From the NCBI RefSeq assembly GCF_002754935.1, contig NZ_CP018092.1:1612001-1676000 (forward strand): a DNA stretch of 64,000 nucleotides, read 5' to 3'. Below the pieces are notes generated by a model that was not told the DNA's origin, did not search any database, and worked only from the letters and a program-made list of their open reading frames with translations. Positions 7,949 to 18,624 of this stretch are shown piece by piece. Source of the DNA: Thermostichus lividus PCC 6715. Its GTDB lineage: Bacteria; Cyanobacteriota; Cyanobacteriia; Thermosynechococcales; Thermosynechococcaceae. The first letter of the stretch is position 1, and each line of letters opens with the position of its first letter. A program made the position numbers and the translations under genes.

Positions 7949-9514
7949 ATGGCAAAAGCAACCAAAAAGAAATCACCGAAATCTACAGCAACAAAAGCCG
8001 CCAAGCCAGAGACGGGAGCCACACCAGCAGTGGTGGATCCTGCCACTCTCACCTACGAGGCGGTGATTGGCCTAGAAATTCACTGCCAGCTTAATACCGC
8101 CACAAAAATCTTTTCCGGTAGCTCGACTCAATTTGGTGCGCCGCCAAATACGAATATTGATCCGGTGTGTTTGGGGCTGCCGGGCACCTTACCGGTGCTC
8201 AACGAGAAAGTGCTGGCCTATGCGGTTAAGGCGGGTTTGGCACTGAATTGCCAGATTGCCCCCTACAGTAAATTCGACCGCAAGCAGTACTTCTACCCTG
8301 ATCTACCTAAAAATTACCAAATTTCCCAGTACGATCTGCCAATTGCCCAGCACGGCTTTCTGGAAATTGAGTTGATTGATGACGCGGGTACCGTCCGTCG
8401 TAAAAATATAGGCATTACCCGGCTACACATGGAAGAGGATGCAGGGAAGTTGGTTCACGCGGGGAGCGATCGCCTTGCCGGTTCGACCTACTCCCTTGTG
8501 GATTTGAACCGGGCAGGTGTTCCCTTAGTAGAAATTGTTTCAGAGCCAGATCTGCGCAGTGGCCAAGAAGCAGCGGAATATGCCCAAGAGCTACGACGTA
8601 TCCTGCGCTATTTAGGCGTTTGTGACGGCAATATGCAGGAAGGGTCTCTGCGCTGTGATGTCAACATTTCTGTGCGGCCAGTGGGGGCAACCACCTTTGG
8701 GACGAAGGTGGAAATTAAAAATATGAACTCTTTCAATGCCATCCAGCGCGCTATTGATTACGAAATTGAACGCCAAGTGACAGCAATTAAGGCGGGGGAA
8801 CCCATCATCCAAGAAACTCGCCTTTGGGATGAGGCCACTCAGCGCACCCTAACGATGCGGGTCAAGGAAGGCTCTAGCGATTACCGTTATTTCCCGGAGC
8901 CGGATCTAGGGCCTATTGAAGTGAGCACCGAGCAATTGGCGGCATGGCGCAAGGAACTGCCGGAACTGCCCGCCCAAAAGCGGCGCCGCTACGAGTCGGA
9001 GTGGAGTTTGCCCCCTCAAGATGCCCGGGTGCTAACGGATGAGCGGGTGGTGGCTGAGTACTTTGAAGCTACAGTGGCGGCAGGGGCACCCCCCAAACAA
9101 GCAGCGAATTGGATTATGGGGGATATAACCGCCTACCTCAAGGAACAGAAGCTCAGTATTGAGGCATTGCCCCTCACCCCCGCAGGGTTAGCGGAACTCA
9201 TTGACCTCATAGAATCGGGCACCATTAGTAGCAAAATTGCTAAAGACTTACTGCCAGAGTTGTTAGCGAACGGTGGGTCTGCTAAAGCACTGGTGGCGCA
9301 AAAAGGTGTGAGCCAAATTTCCGATGTGGCCACTCTTGAGGCCATGATTGACGAAGTACTGGCAGCCCATCCCAATGAACTGGCACAGTATCGCGCGGGT
9401 AAAACCAAGCTACAGGGCTTCTTTGTCGGGCAGATGATGAAGAAAACCGGTGGCCGTGCGGATCCAAAGCTCACCAATCAACTTCTCGTGGCTAAGTTGA
9501 ACGCTGAAGCCTAA
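7949..9514 (+). CDS. gatB: Aspartyl/glutamyl-tRNA amidotransferase subunit B
   Basis: 521 residues from ATG 7949, after a lysine-rich N-terminal extension of about 35 residues (MAKATKKKSPKS). The core begins EAVIGLEIHCQLNTATKIFSG, the GatB signature, and includes SKFDRKQYFYPDLPKNYQISQYD and SEPDLRSGQEAAEY. The C-terminal YqeY-like tail ends GQMMKKTGGRADPKL. With GatA and GatC it converts misacylated Glu-tRNA(Gln) (and Asp-tRNA(Asn)) to the correct amide form; cyanobacteria lack glutaminyl-tRNA synthetase and need it. GatA and GatC are not in the window. Confidence 0.97.
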   Translation: MAKATKKKSPKSTATKAAKPETGATPAVVDPATLTYEAVIGLEIHCQLNTATKIFSGSSTQFGAPPNTNIDPVCLGLPGTLPVLNEKVLAYAVKAGLALNCQIAPYSKFDRKQYFYPDLPKNYQISQYDLPIAQHGFLEIELIDDAGTVRRKNIGITRLHMEEDAGKLVHAGSDRLAGSTYSLVDLNRAGVPLVEIVSEPDLRSGQEAAEYAQELRRILRYLGVCDGNMQEGSLRCDVNISVRPVGATTFGTKVEIKNMNSFNAIQRAIDYEIERQVTAIKAGEPIIQETRLWDEATQRTLTMRVKEGSSDYRYFPEPDLGPIEVSTEQLAAWRKELPELPAQKRRRYESEWSLPPQDARVLTDERVVAEYFEATVAAGAPPKQAANWIMGDITAYLKEQKLSIEALPLTPAGLAELIDLIESGTISSKIAKDLLPELLANGGSAKALVAQKGVSQISDVATLEAMIDEVLAAHPNELAQYRAGKTKLQGFFVGQMMKKTGGRADPKLTNQLLVAKLNAEA

Positions 9515-9522
9515 TCCTAGCC

Positions 9523-9888
9523 ATGATTTCACCGTTGCCTCCGTTGACAACAGAGACCCTCTGGCAAATTCTCAATGATGAAATTGAGGATGCCACAGTG
9601 AACCACCTATTGTGGCACTGTCTGGGGTACCGCTACGATCCTGACCAGCAGACGTGGCGCTGCGATCGCGTCCCCGCGGAATGGGCCACAGCCTACCCCG
9701 ATCCCCCCGACTTTATTGGCACTCGCCCAGCGATTGTCAAGCTAACCCGCTCAATTCCAGCTGCCCATAAGCAACTCTTGAAGGAGCAGTTAGGGTTTGA
9801 GGGCTACCAGATTAGCGAATTAACCCCACGCCGCACCCGCCGCGCCACCGCCGTCAACTGGCTGCTAAGTTACCTAGCGAGTCACTGA
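9523..9888 (+). CDS. DUF1823 family protein
   Basis: 121 residues, starting 8 bases after gatB. The sequence TETLWQILNDEIEDATVNHLLWHCLGYRYD and the segment PDPPDFIGTRPAIVKLTRSIP match my memory of the cyanobacterial/plastid DUF1823 family. It is soluble, with no recognised catalytic residues and unknown function. Tight spacing to gatB suggests one operon. Its 3' end overlaps that of the convergent bioA by 7 bases. Confidence 0.8.
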   Translation: MISPLPPLTTETLWQILNDEIEDATVNHLLWHCLGYRYDPDQQTWRCDRVPAEWATAYPDPPDFIGTRPAIVKLTRSIPAAHKQLLKEQLGFEGYQISELTPRRTRRATAVNWLLSYLASH

Positions 9889-11189
9889 CCGAAGAGGCCC
9901 TCAGCGACTTCGATCGCCACTTGGCGAATTGCGCCATAGACGGCGGCCAGTTGCGTTTCAGTAATGCAGTAGGGCGGCAGAATATAGAGCGTTGAACCCA
10001 AGGGACGCAATAACACCCCTAGCTCCAAAAAACGGCGGCGCAGTTTTGGTACTAGCGCACTAAAATAAGAGGTCTGCTGGTCAAGGACGAGTTCCATCGC
10101 CGCAATAGTGCCACAGGTACGGAACTGGTGCAGATTGGGCACATCCGCAAGGTAAGTCTGCTGACACTGCCAGTGAAGAGCTTCTAAGCGCTCATAGGTG
10201 TGCGGCTGTGCCAGCAACAATTGCAAGGAGGCCACACTGACTGCACAGGCGAGGGGATTGCCGGTGTAGGAGTGGCTATGGAAGAAGGCTCGCGCCGGAT
10301 CATCGTCGTAAAATGCTTGATAAATCGCCTCAGTGGCCAAGGTCACCGCAAGGGGTAAGCAGCCTCCTGATAAGCCTTTAGATAAGCAGAGCACATCCGG
10401 CTGGGTTCCGGCTTTTTCGCAGGCAAAGAGGGCACCCGTGCGCCCAAAGCCAGTCATAACCTCGTCGTACACCACCAATACCCCGTAGGCCTTTGCTAGT
10501 GCGGAGACCGCCTGTAAAAATTCAGGGCGACACATCCGCATCCCTGCGGCACCCTGCACCAAGGGTTCGATAAATAGGGCTGCATACTCATTCGGTGCAG
10601 CATCCAGCGTCTTTTGCAGTTCAGCAAGTGCTGCTGCTTCCTTAGCGCTGACGTCTGGGTCATCCGGATAGGTGGCGGGATAGGGAACAACGGTTAGGGG
10701 GGGCAGTAGCGGCTGAAAGGGTTGCCACCACGGGGAACTTTGGCCGACGGTCATCGCCCCTAGGGTATCGCCATGGTAGCCACCGGCAAAGCCAATCAGG
10801 CGCGATCGCTGGGGCTGGCCGACCTGCTGCCAATACTGGTAAGCCATTTTGAGGGCAACTTCAACTGCGGTTGAGCCATTATCCGAAAAAAAGACCCGTT
10901 GCAGTGGAGCGGGGGTGTGCTCACACAGGAGGTGCGCTAGGGTTTCCGCTGGCTCGTGGCTAAAGCCAGTAAAAATGACGTGCTCAAGGGTTTGCGCCTG
11001 GTGATAGAGTGCCTCTGCCAGCACAGGATGGCTGTGACCATGGAGGGTGACCCACCAACTAGAAATGGCATCAATGATCTGGCGCCCCTCCTTCAGCTCA
11101 AGGATGGCACCGGCTGCCCGCTCGACATGGAGTGGGGGGTCAGCGGTTTTCATTTGGGTGAAGGGCTGCCAAATAGGTGAGTGTGGCAT
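9882..11189 (-). CDS. bioA: Adenosylmethionine-8-amino-7-oxononanoate aminotransferase
   Basis: 435 residues, class III PLP aminotransferase of biotin synthesis; it converts KAPA to DAPA using S-adenosylmethionine as amino donor. The start IWQPFTQMK is the BioA hallmark. Other marks are DAISSWWVTLHGHSHP, FSDNGSTAVEVALKMA, GGYHGDTLGAMTVG, VVYDEVMTGFGRTG, and the PLP lysine in LCLSKGLSGG. It follows ylxR by two bases on the same strand, in the slot where infB often lies in other bacteria; no other bio gene is in the window. Confidence 0.96.
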   Translation of the reverse strand: MPHSPIWQPFTQMKTADPPLHVERAAGAILELKEGRQIIDAISSWWVTLHGHSHPVLAEALYHQAQTLEHVIFTGFSHEPAETLAHLLCEHTPAPLQRVFFSDNGSTAVEVALKMAYQYWQQVGQPQRSRLIGFAGGYHGDTLGAMTVGQSSPWWQPFQPLLPPLTVVPYPATYPDDPDVSAKEAAALAELQKTLDAAPNEYAALFIEPLVQGAAGMRMCRPEFLQAVSALAKAYGVLVVYDEVMTGFGRTGALFACEKAGTQPDVLCLSKGLSGGCLPLAVTLATEAIYQAFYDDDPARAFFHSHSYTGNPLACAVSVASLQLLLAQPHTYERLEALHWQCQQTYLADVPNLHQFRTCGTIAAMELVLDQQTSYFSALVPKLRRRFLELGVLLRPLGSTLYILPPYCITETQLAAVYGAIRQVAIEVAEGLFGQ

Positions 11190-11191
11190 GG

Positions 11192-11485
11192 CTAGGTCTC
11201 CGGCGGGGGCACAGCGTTACCGTCAGCCTGACTAGACTTAAGGCAAGCCTTTAGGGTACTAAAGACCGTATCGGGAACCGCACAGCGGAGCGATCGCCCG
11301 AGGCGTTTTTTTTGCTGCGCCAGTTTTAGGCACTCTGACGTAGGACAGAGGTAGGCCGATCGCCCCATCCCCTCGCCAACCTTGACGGCATGGTCAGGCC
11401 AACGGCGGACAATGCGCCAAAATTCAGTGCGATTCGCTACACGACCGCAGGCCACGCAGCGCCGCTGTGGTATCCCCATGGACAT
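11192..11485 (-). CDS. ylxR: YlxR (RnpM/DUF448) family RNA-binding protein
   Basis: 97 residues: PQRRCVACGRVANRTEFWRIVR near the start and GRSAYLCPTSECLKLA in the middle, the standard YlxR pattern with two cysteine pairs. Family members bind RNA; the Bacillus homologue is reported to bind RNase P RNA and has been renamed RnpM. It lies between nusA and bioA in the usual rimP-nusA-ylxR order. It starts only a few bases after nusA ends, so co-translation is likely. Confidence 0.93.
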   Translation of the reverse strand: MSMGIPQRRCVACGRVANRTEFWRIVRRWPDHAVKVGEGMGRSAYLCPTSECLKLAQQKKRLGRSLRCAVPDTVFSTLKACLKSSQADGNAVPPPET

Positions 11486-11492
11486 ATCTCTC

Positions 11493-12689
11493 TTAACTTG
11501 CCGTGTTTTGATCCTGATCCTCTAGGGCGGCGATCGCCAACCGATCTTCCTCCTCGTAGTTGTAGGTTGTACTGTCGCGGACTTCAATTTTCCAACCGGT
11601 GAGGCGGGTTGCCAAACGAACATTTTGACCTTCTTTGCCAATGGCTTGGGACACCTTATCGGGAGCCACCAGCACATGGGCAATTCGGGCTTCGGGATTA
11701 ATCAGGCGCACTTCTTCCACAGGAGCTGGGCTGAGGGAGTTAGCAATGTAGGTGGCTGGATCCGGCGACCACCGAATCACATCAATTTTCTCGCCGCGCA
11801 ACTCATTGACCACCGCTTGAATACGAGAGCCGCGCGCCCCAATGCAGGCACCCACCGGATCCACATCCCGCTCTAGGGTATCCACCGCAATTTTGGTTCG
11901 CGGCCCTACCTTATGGTTCGGGGGATTGGCCTCGCGGGCAATGGCAACGATCCGCACCACTTCATCTTCAATTTCCGGGACTTCGTTGGCAAATAAATAC
12001 ACCACTAGCCCAGCATCTGCCCGAGAGACCTCCAGTTGTGCTCCCCGTTGCGGCCCTTCCTTAACCCGCTTGAGATAGACCTTAAAGGTCGAATTGGCAC
12101 GGTAATTATCGTTGGGGAGTTGCTCCCGTTTAGGTAGCTCCGCTTCGACCTCCGGCTGGCTGGCATCGCTGCGCACTGCCATAATTACAGAGCGGCGTTC
12201 AAACCGCAAAACCCGCCCCAGTAATACGGTGCCTTCTAAGTCTTGGAATTCCTCCTGTATCAGTCGGCGCTGCTGATCCCGTAGCTTTTGAGACAACACT
12301 TGTTTGGTTTGCATGGCAGCCATGCGGCCGAATTCTTGGTGGTCGGGGGTCACGTCCAACAGCACCGTATCCCCTAATTGGGCATCCTGTACGACTTCCA
12401 CCACGTCCGCAAGGGCAATCTCACGATCTGGGTTGGTAACTGTTTCCGTAATAGTTTTTGTGGCCAGCACCCGAAATCCTTCCTGCTCGGTATCTAACTC
12501 CACTTCAAAATTGGCAAAGTGATCGTCCTCGAAGTGGGCATGGTCAGGGCGCAAGCTGCGGCGATACCGCTCGTAACCTTTGAGAAGGGCTTCCTGAAGG
12601 GCTTGGTGGACGGCATGTTTTGGTAAGTGCCGCTCCTGACTGATTTCGTTAATCATGGCCCGTAGGCCCGGTAAGCGATAGGTACTCAT
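11493..12689 (-). CDS. nusA: Transcription termination/antitermination factor NusA
   Basis: 398 residues from ATG 12689, chosen for GGAG six bases upstream. Domains in order: N-terminal RNA polymerase-binding domain (MSTYRLPGLRAMINEISQER), S1 domain (about residues 135-205), and KH1/KH2 (VGACIGARGSRIQAVVNELRGEKIDVI and KVSQAIGKEGQNVRLATRLTGWKI). It lacks the acidic C-terminal repeats of the E. coli protein, as is usual in cyanobacteria. It modulates pausing and termination. It follows rimP on the same strand. Confidence 0.97.
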   Translation of the reverse strand: MSTYRLPGLRAMINEISQERHLPKHAVHQALQEALLKGYERYRRSLRPDHAHFEDDHFANFEVELDTEQEGFRVLATKTITETVTNPDREIALADVVEVVQDAQLGDTVLLDVTPDHQEFGRMAAMQTKQVLSQKLRDQQRRLIQEEFQDLEGTVLLGRVLRFERRSVIMAVRSDASQPEVEAELPKREQLPNDNYRANSTFKVYLKRVKEGPQRGAQLEVSRADAGLVVYLFANEVPEIEDEVVRIVAIAREANPPNHKVGPRTKIAVDTLERDVDPVGACIGARGSRIQAVVNELRGEKIDVIRWSPDPATYIANSLSPAPVEEVRLINPEARIAHVLVAPDKVSQAIGKEGQNVRLATRLTGWKIEVRDSTTYNYEEEDRLAIAALEDQDQNTAS

Positions 12690-12731
12690 GGTAAGCTCCA
12701 AATGGATGTGTCGTTAAGCTGCCCAGACCCT

Positions 12732-13205
12732 TTAAGCCTCGGCAGGGGGGGTGTAAAGCTGAACCGTGGCAATCAGGGCACGCGGAATGGCCAGCGATCG
12801 CCCCTTTTGACTCAGATAGACATTAACCTCATCCCGGCGAACTAGGTTGCCCTCCCATAGGGTTTTGCCGCGATGGGGCGCAGTAGTGGTCACCCGCACG
12901 GGAAAGCCACGAAACGTACTGAAGTCGCGGTCGCTCGTTAAGAAATCCGACAGACCCGGACTTGACACCTCCAGCACGTAAGCACAGGTCAGATCCGCCG
13001 TTGCATCCAACACGCTTTCAAGGGCGCGACTCATGCGCTCACAGTCGTCTAAACTGGTGTCGGTGCCAGGGTGCCGCACCTCAACCCGCAGAATTGGCGG
13101 CGACTGATGGGTGTGCCACTGCACACTCACAAGGTCTAGGTGTTCTTGGTTAGCGACCTGCTGCGCCAGTGCTTGGACAACAGGTAGAAGCGATTGCATT
13201 GTCAT
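12732..13205 (-). CDS. rimP: Ribosome maturation factor RimP
   Basis: About 157 residues from ATG 13205; ATG 13199 is also possible. Marks are VSVQWHTHQSPPILRVEVRHPG, DCERMSRALESVLDA and YVLEVSSPGLSDFLTSDRDFSTFRG, all typical of RimP. It is needed for 30S subunit maturation. It leads the rimP-nusA-ylxR cluster. The upstream region (13.2-13.4 kb) has many GTACAC-like short repeats and a transposase relic, so the promoter must lie close to the gene. Confidence 0.95.
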   Translation of the reverse strand: MTMQSLLPVVQALAQQVANQEHLDLVSVQWHTHQSPPILRVEVRHPGTDTSLDDCERMSRALESVLDATADLTCAYVLEVSSPGLSDFLTSDRDFSTFRGFPVRVTTTAPHRGKTLWEGNLVRRDEVNVYLSQKGRSLAIPRALIATVQLYTPPAEA

Positions 13206-13246
13206 AGGAAATAAAAAAGGCGGGTCATTGCCCACCGTACACACGT

Positions 13247-13435
13247 AGAGTGTCTGTAAACTAAGCCCCTACAGTACACGGTACCGCTGGAGACTCTACT
13301 AGTGGTTGTACACCGTCTGGGCGTAACCCATAGATGCATGGTGCCTCAACCACTTGGCTGGTTTACACGCAGCCATCACCGTGACTCACCACAGGTGTCC
13401 TACACTTTACAAGTGTACACCGTCGCAACACATGT
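13247..13435. other. Intergenic sequence upstream of rimP with GTACAC-like short repeats
   Basis: No convincing gene. Short motifs of the form GTACAC/GTGTAC recur (near 13236, 13275, 13299, 13364, 13407-13420) with irregular spacing. They could be remnants of a transposon end or simple composition bias. The region must contain the promoter for rimP-nusA-ylxR on the minus strand. Confidence 0.3.
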
Positions 13436-13543
13436 CTGCGCTACTGGATGGATAACAAAGGAGTTGGTCAGTACGGCCTCTCTAAGCTCACGAGTGTTGA
13501 ATTTAGTAAAGAAAGACAGAAAAAAGCAGCCAAACAGCTATGA
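13436..13543 (+). pseudogene. IS605-type tnpB N-terminal fragment
   Basis: Thirty-five codons read LRYWMDNKGVGQYGLSKL and onward to a TGA at 13541-13543. The LRYWMD block followed by a short variable segment is the early part of an OrfB/TnpB protein; the fragment at 34.68 kb has LRYWMDGQGKRTADLNKY at the same place. No start codon, zinc ribbon or catalytic region is present. Confidence 0.6.
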
Positions 13544-13573
13544 TTTGGCTACAAATACAACAAATAATTGTTT

Positions 13574-13846
13574 GTGGGCATCCTAAAATCTCTCGCCGGT
13601 ATTGTCAAATCTTTACTCGCTGAGTTGCCCAGCCGTGATGACCCTAAACTCAATTCAGAGTGATTTTTCCTCTTGTGGCTCACCCTCATTTTAGATAAAA
13701 ACGTCAACAGTTGTCATGACCTATTGTTTCAGTTAAAATACCATAGCGTCAAATTCAACCTGTCCACCGTTTCCAAAGCTTGGAAACACAGAGACCCTGC
13801 GCCAATTCAGAAGATTTACCAAAAATTAGTTCGAAACCTGTGGTAA
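13574..13846 (+). pseudogene. IS4-type transposase N-terminal fragment
   Basis: One frame reads VGILKSLAGIVKSLLAELP, then a TGA in frame near 13660, then LTLILDKNVNSCHDLLFQL and KFNLSTVSKAWKHRDPAPIQ, ending at TAA 13844-13846. This is the N-terminal part of a common cyanobacterial IS4-type transposase as I remember it; the DDE catalytic domain is missing. No terminal inverted repeats could be seen. Confidence 0.5.
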
Positions 13847-13898
13847 TCTTTGATTCAGTCACGGTAGTTCACGTGGCTTAGATAACGATGCTTGTGAG

Positions 13899-14156
13899 CT
13901 ATGTTTTCTCTAGGCGCACTGCATACCACTGCACATAGCCGCCATTGGGCAGTCGTAGCTCGCAACCAGTGTCTATCAGGTGTTGCGCTTGGCTAACGGC
14001 ATCAGGTAACGGCTGTAAATCGTAGGGCAACTCTAAGTCCGGTAATTCTAAATAGGTCACAAGCTTCTCTTGCAACTCTGCCGCAGTTAGAAACACCTCT
14101 GTGGCGGTGGTTGACTCCAAAACAACATACCAGCCTTCTCTAGGCATTACATCCAC
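13899..14156 (-). CDS. CRR7-like protein (chlororespiratory reduction 7 family)
   Basis: 85 residues: GWYVVLESTTATEVFLTAAELQEKL near the start, LPDAVSQAQHLIDTGCEL in the middle, ending YVQWYAVRLEKT. The pattern and length fit the family named after Arabidopsis CRR7, an assembly factor for the chloroplast NDH-1 complex; in cyanobacteria its role is not settled. It is soluble with no signal peptide. It lies just downstream of a peroxiredoxin gene on the same strand (35 bases). Confidence 0.65.
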   Translation of the reverse strand: MDVMPREGWYVVLESTTATEVFLTAAELQEKLVTYLELPDLELPYDLQPLPDAVSQAQHLIDTGCELRLPNGGYVQWYAVRLEKT

Positions 14157-14191
14157 CCCGATAAAAATGATCCATTGAGTTCACGTCCAGT

Positions 14192-14764
14192 CTAGGCACC
14201 AGCTTGAAGTGCCTCCACCTCTTTCAGGAGCCGCTCAATGGGTGCATTTGCCTCCAAAAAGGAAAAGAGATGCTTATACCGTAGCGTTCCCTGCCGATCA
14301 ATCAAGAATTGCGCTGGTAAGGGTGCCCCCAATGCTTGCCCTGTTCCATACTTACGAAACAGGCGACATTGGGGATCCACCAGCAATGGCATCTTCAACC
14401 CCAAGTCTGCTGCCACTTGTTCACTTTGCCGTTGATCAGTACTCGTGACCACAAGTACTGCTGCCCCCTTACTCTGAAATGTTTCATAGTGTTCATTTAG
14501 CGCTTTGAGATGGGGGTAGCACAAGGGACAGTACTGGTGCTCTGTGAAAATGCGGGTAAACGCGAGTAGTAGGGGCTGCTCTTGCCACACTGCTGAAAGA
14601 CGCACCTGGTTAGCCAACCCAACTGCAGGCAATTCACCGTCAGGAACCGCTTCTCCCTGTAGCAGTTGATTATGAGCAGGCACAGGCCATGCATTTTGCC
14701 AAAAGCGGTCATTAAAAAGGCCACTGAAGTTATTCGAGGTCAGGAAAGGTAACTGAATGGCCAT
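14192..14764 (-). CDS. Peroxiredoxin-like AhpC/TSA family protein
   Basis: 190 residues with a thioredoxin-fold peroxiredoxin core. LLAFTRIFTEHQYCPLCYPHLKALNEHYE places two cysteines at the N-terminus of the active-site helix (C-x-x-C) instead of the usual P-x-x-x-T-x-x-C loop. AVLVVTSTDQRQSEQVAADLGLKMPLLVDP and QFLIDRQGTLRYKHLF follow the family pattern. About 70 residues precede the core. It may reduce peroxides or act as a disulfide reductase; substrate unknown. Confidence 0.75.
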   Translation of the reverse strand: MAIQLPFLTSNNFSGLFNDRFWQNAWPVPAHNQLLQGEAVPDGELPAVGLANQVRLSAVWQEQPLLLAFTRIFTEHQYCPLCYPHLKALNEHYETFQSKGAAVLVVTSTDQRQSEQVAADLGLKMPLLVDPQCRLFRKYGTGQALGAPLPAQFLIDRQGTLRYKHLFSFLEANAPIERLLKEVEALQAGA

Positions 14765-15015
14765 AACTCTCTCTTGCTCTTAACTGCTCAGCCCCTAGGG
14801 AGATATTTTAATGGCTGTTGGCTCCAGAAATGTTGAAAGTAGATACATAACTTTATCTGCTACCCAATGGTTTTACGATCAAAACGGTTACCATTACCTG
14901 TAAGGCTGATGGATGGTATGTAACATGGGGTCACTGAGAAACCCATACTCTATGCGTCAGCATGAGTGCGGAAGTATGTCACGGTAAATGTACAGTCTTG
15001 ATGCGCTTGTGCCCT

Positions 15016-16048
15016 ATGCCCAATATTGCCACACCCTTAGCCGCCCTCAGGCAGCACCGCTGGTTTAAGCTCATTAACGGTGCCAGTTTTCAGGATGTGG
15101 CACAGGTGTATAATGTGACGCTGGCCTACAGCTTAGCGGGTGCCGACTGCATTGATGTGGCAGCGGATTCAGCGGTGATTCAGGCAGCGGTTGAAGCAGT
15201 GGAAACAGCCCAAAGGCTTGGGGGGGGCCGTCCGCTGATCATGGTGAGTATTAACGATGGCGCAGACCCCCACTTTCGCAAAGCCACCTTTGATCCGCGC
15301 CAATGCCCCACCGACTGTGAGCGGCCTTGTCAGCGAATTTGTCCTGCTGCTGCGATTTCGTTTACTGCCGATGTGCAAGGAATCCTGCGCGATCGCTGTT
15401 ATGGCTGTGGGCGCTGTTTACCCCTGTGCCCCGCTGGCCTTATCCAGACCTACGAACAACCCGCTGCCTTTGCCAACATCACCCCCCTGATTCAGGCAGG
15501 CACCGTGCAAGCCCTTGAAATTCATACCCAGCCCCATCGCTACGATGCCTTTTACGCCCTGTGGCAGCAGGTACAGCCGTGGACAGGGTACCTGAAAGTA
15601 CTAGCCATTAGCTGTCCCCAAGGGGAAGAGGTCATCAGCTATCTGCGGTGGCTCAGTGAGTTGATCCAGCCCCTGCAGTGTGAACTCATCTGGCAGGCGG
15701 ATGGTCGCCCTATGAGTGGCGATATTGGCGATGGGGCAACCCGAGCCACCATTCAATTTGGCCAAGCCATTCTGGAGGCAAATTTACCCGGATTTGTCCA
15801 GCTTGCGGGCGGCACAAATGGGCATACGGTTGCTAAACTCAGGGCAATGGGGTTATTGCCGCCACGGGCAACAGCAAAGGCGATCGCCGGTGTCGCCTAC
15901 GGCAGTTATGCCCGCAAGTGCTTGGCCGTGTTTCACACAATGGCCGATCAACCTTGGCAAACCGTTCCCGACATTCTCAATGCGGCGGTTGCCGCAGCGG
16001 CTGCTCTTGTCCACCCTCTCAAATCTGTCCCGTCGCCCCTTGCACCCT

Positions 16049-16056
<8 letters not shown>
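15016..16056 (+). CDS. ldpA: LdpA, light-dependent period iron-sulfur protein
   Basis: 346 residues from ATG 15016, the start that best fits the family N-terminus (LRQHRWFKLINGASFQD); ATG codons at 14962 and 15001 are in frame too. Residues ADCIDVAAD are conserved. Two iron-sulfur binding clusters are visible: CPTDCERPCQRICP and CYGCGRCLPLCP. In Synechococcus elongatus LdpA senses the redox state of the photosynthetic chain and transmits light input to the Kai clock. Its stop overlaps the start of the next gene by 8 bases. Confidence 0.88.
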
Positions 16057-17752
<1,696 letters not shown>

Positions 17753-17890
17753 CGGCTGAGTACCGTTATGGATGCCTAGAGGACGCATTCAGTAAGACGA
17801 TATGTCCCGATGCGCCCTATCTCAGGCCATCCTCAGAGCAGGTGAACAGCAGGAACTACAACAACGACACGCGAATGTGTTACAAAACAC

Positions 17891-17917
17891 AAAAAAAGCC
17901 AAGGGAGTCACCTTGGC
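17891..17917 (-). terminator. Rho-independent terminator of the pilin gene
   Basis: On the minus strand GCCAAGG - TGACTC - CCTTGGC forms a 7-bp stem with a six-base loop, followed by TTTTTTT. It lies about 25 bases after the pilin stop, so it closes that transcript; it may also serve the convergent ycf45-type gene from the other side. Confidence 0.85.
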
Positions 17918-17942
17918 CGGATGAAAATATCGTGTTTAGCAG

Positions 17943-18395
17943 TTAACTGCAACCAGGAGCTGCATTACTATTCCCTTCTATAACAGTGGAGGTGGTGATG
18001 CCACTGGCGACGGTGACACAGCCGGTCACCCCTGTGCCAGCGGGATCGGTGGCAGCTGTACTAGCGCTTGCAGAGTTTCCAGCATTAGCAGTGATCGTTG
18101 GTGTGCTGTAGCCGTCGGGGGTAGAAACGCCTAATTTTAACTGGGTAACATTAGAAGCAAACGTTGTACTCTCAAGACGGTAGGCTTGCTGGGCACGGTT
18201 AATGGCACCGATGGTATTTTTGGCACTAGAGAGACGGGCTTTGGCGGCTTGGTTCAGCATGGAGGGCAGCGCAATGGCAGCCAGAATACCAATGATGATA
18301 ACTACCACGAGTAGCTCGATGAGGGTGAAGCCTTCGTCGGCTTTTTTCTTGGCGAGCAGGTGCTGGAGGAATTTAGCTTAAAGCTCAGTTTTCAT
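17943..18395 (-). pseudogene. pilA: Type IV pilin (PilA-type) gene with a nonsense codon at codon 6
   Basis: The gene starts at ATG 18395 with a strong AAGGAG ten bases upstream and reads M-K-T-E-L-stop-A-K-F-L-Q-H-L-L-A-K-K-K-A-D-E-G, then FTLIELLVVVIIIGILAAIALP, the class III prepilin signal with cleavage at G|F. The rest is a typical major pilin body with a C-terminal cysteine pair (GCVTV and PGCS). The TAA at 18378-18380 replaces a codon expected to be AAA (Lys), a single-base change. There is no good start after it. So the gene is dead, read through, or the base is wrong. Without the stop the product would have 150 residues. Role: pilus fibre for motility and DNA uptake. Confidence 0.85.
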
Positions 18396-18624
18396 AACAA
18401 TGCAACTCCTTGAATTCGAGTGGGGCACGGCAGACTGCCTCTAGAGATCAACATACCCATGCCAAGGGGGTAAATTAACAGGGCATCTAAAAATTTTCCA
18501 CGTTGACCCGTCGCAGGCGTGAATAGCGACGACCGACTCATCCCCGCTATGTACATGGATAGGGGGTTTCGCAAGATCAGTTAAACTGGGAATAATTGTT
18601 CGAACTCGTCAATGGCAGCCGCAC

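Noticed and set aside
13230-13430. Repeated GTACAC/GTGTAC motifs as a possible CRISPR-like or iteron array
   Set aside because: Spacing is irregular, units are only six bases and differ, and no cas or replication gene is near.
13302-13586. A 94-codon plus-strand frame upstream of the IS4 fragment
   Set aside because: Unusual composition, no similarity recognised, and it overlaps a better-supported tnpB fragment in another frame.
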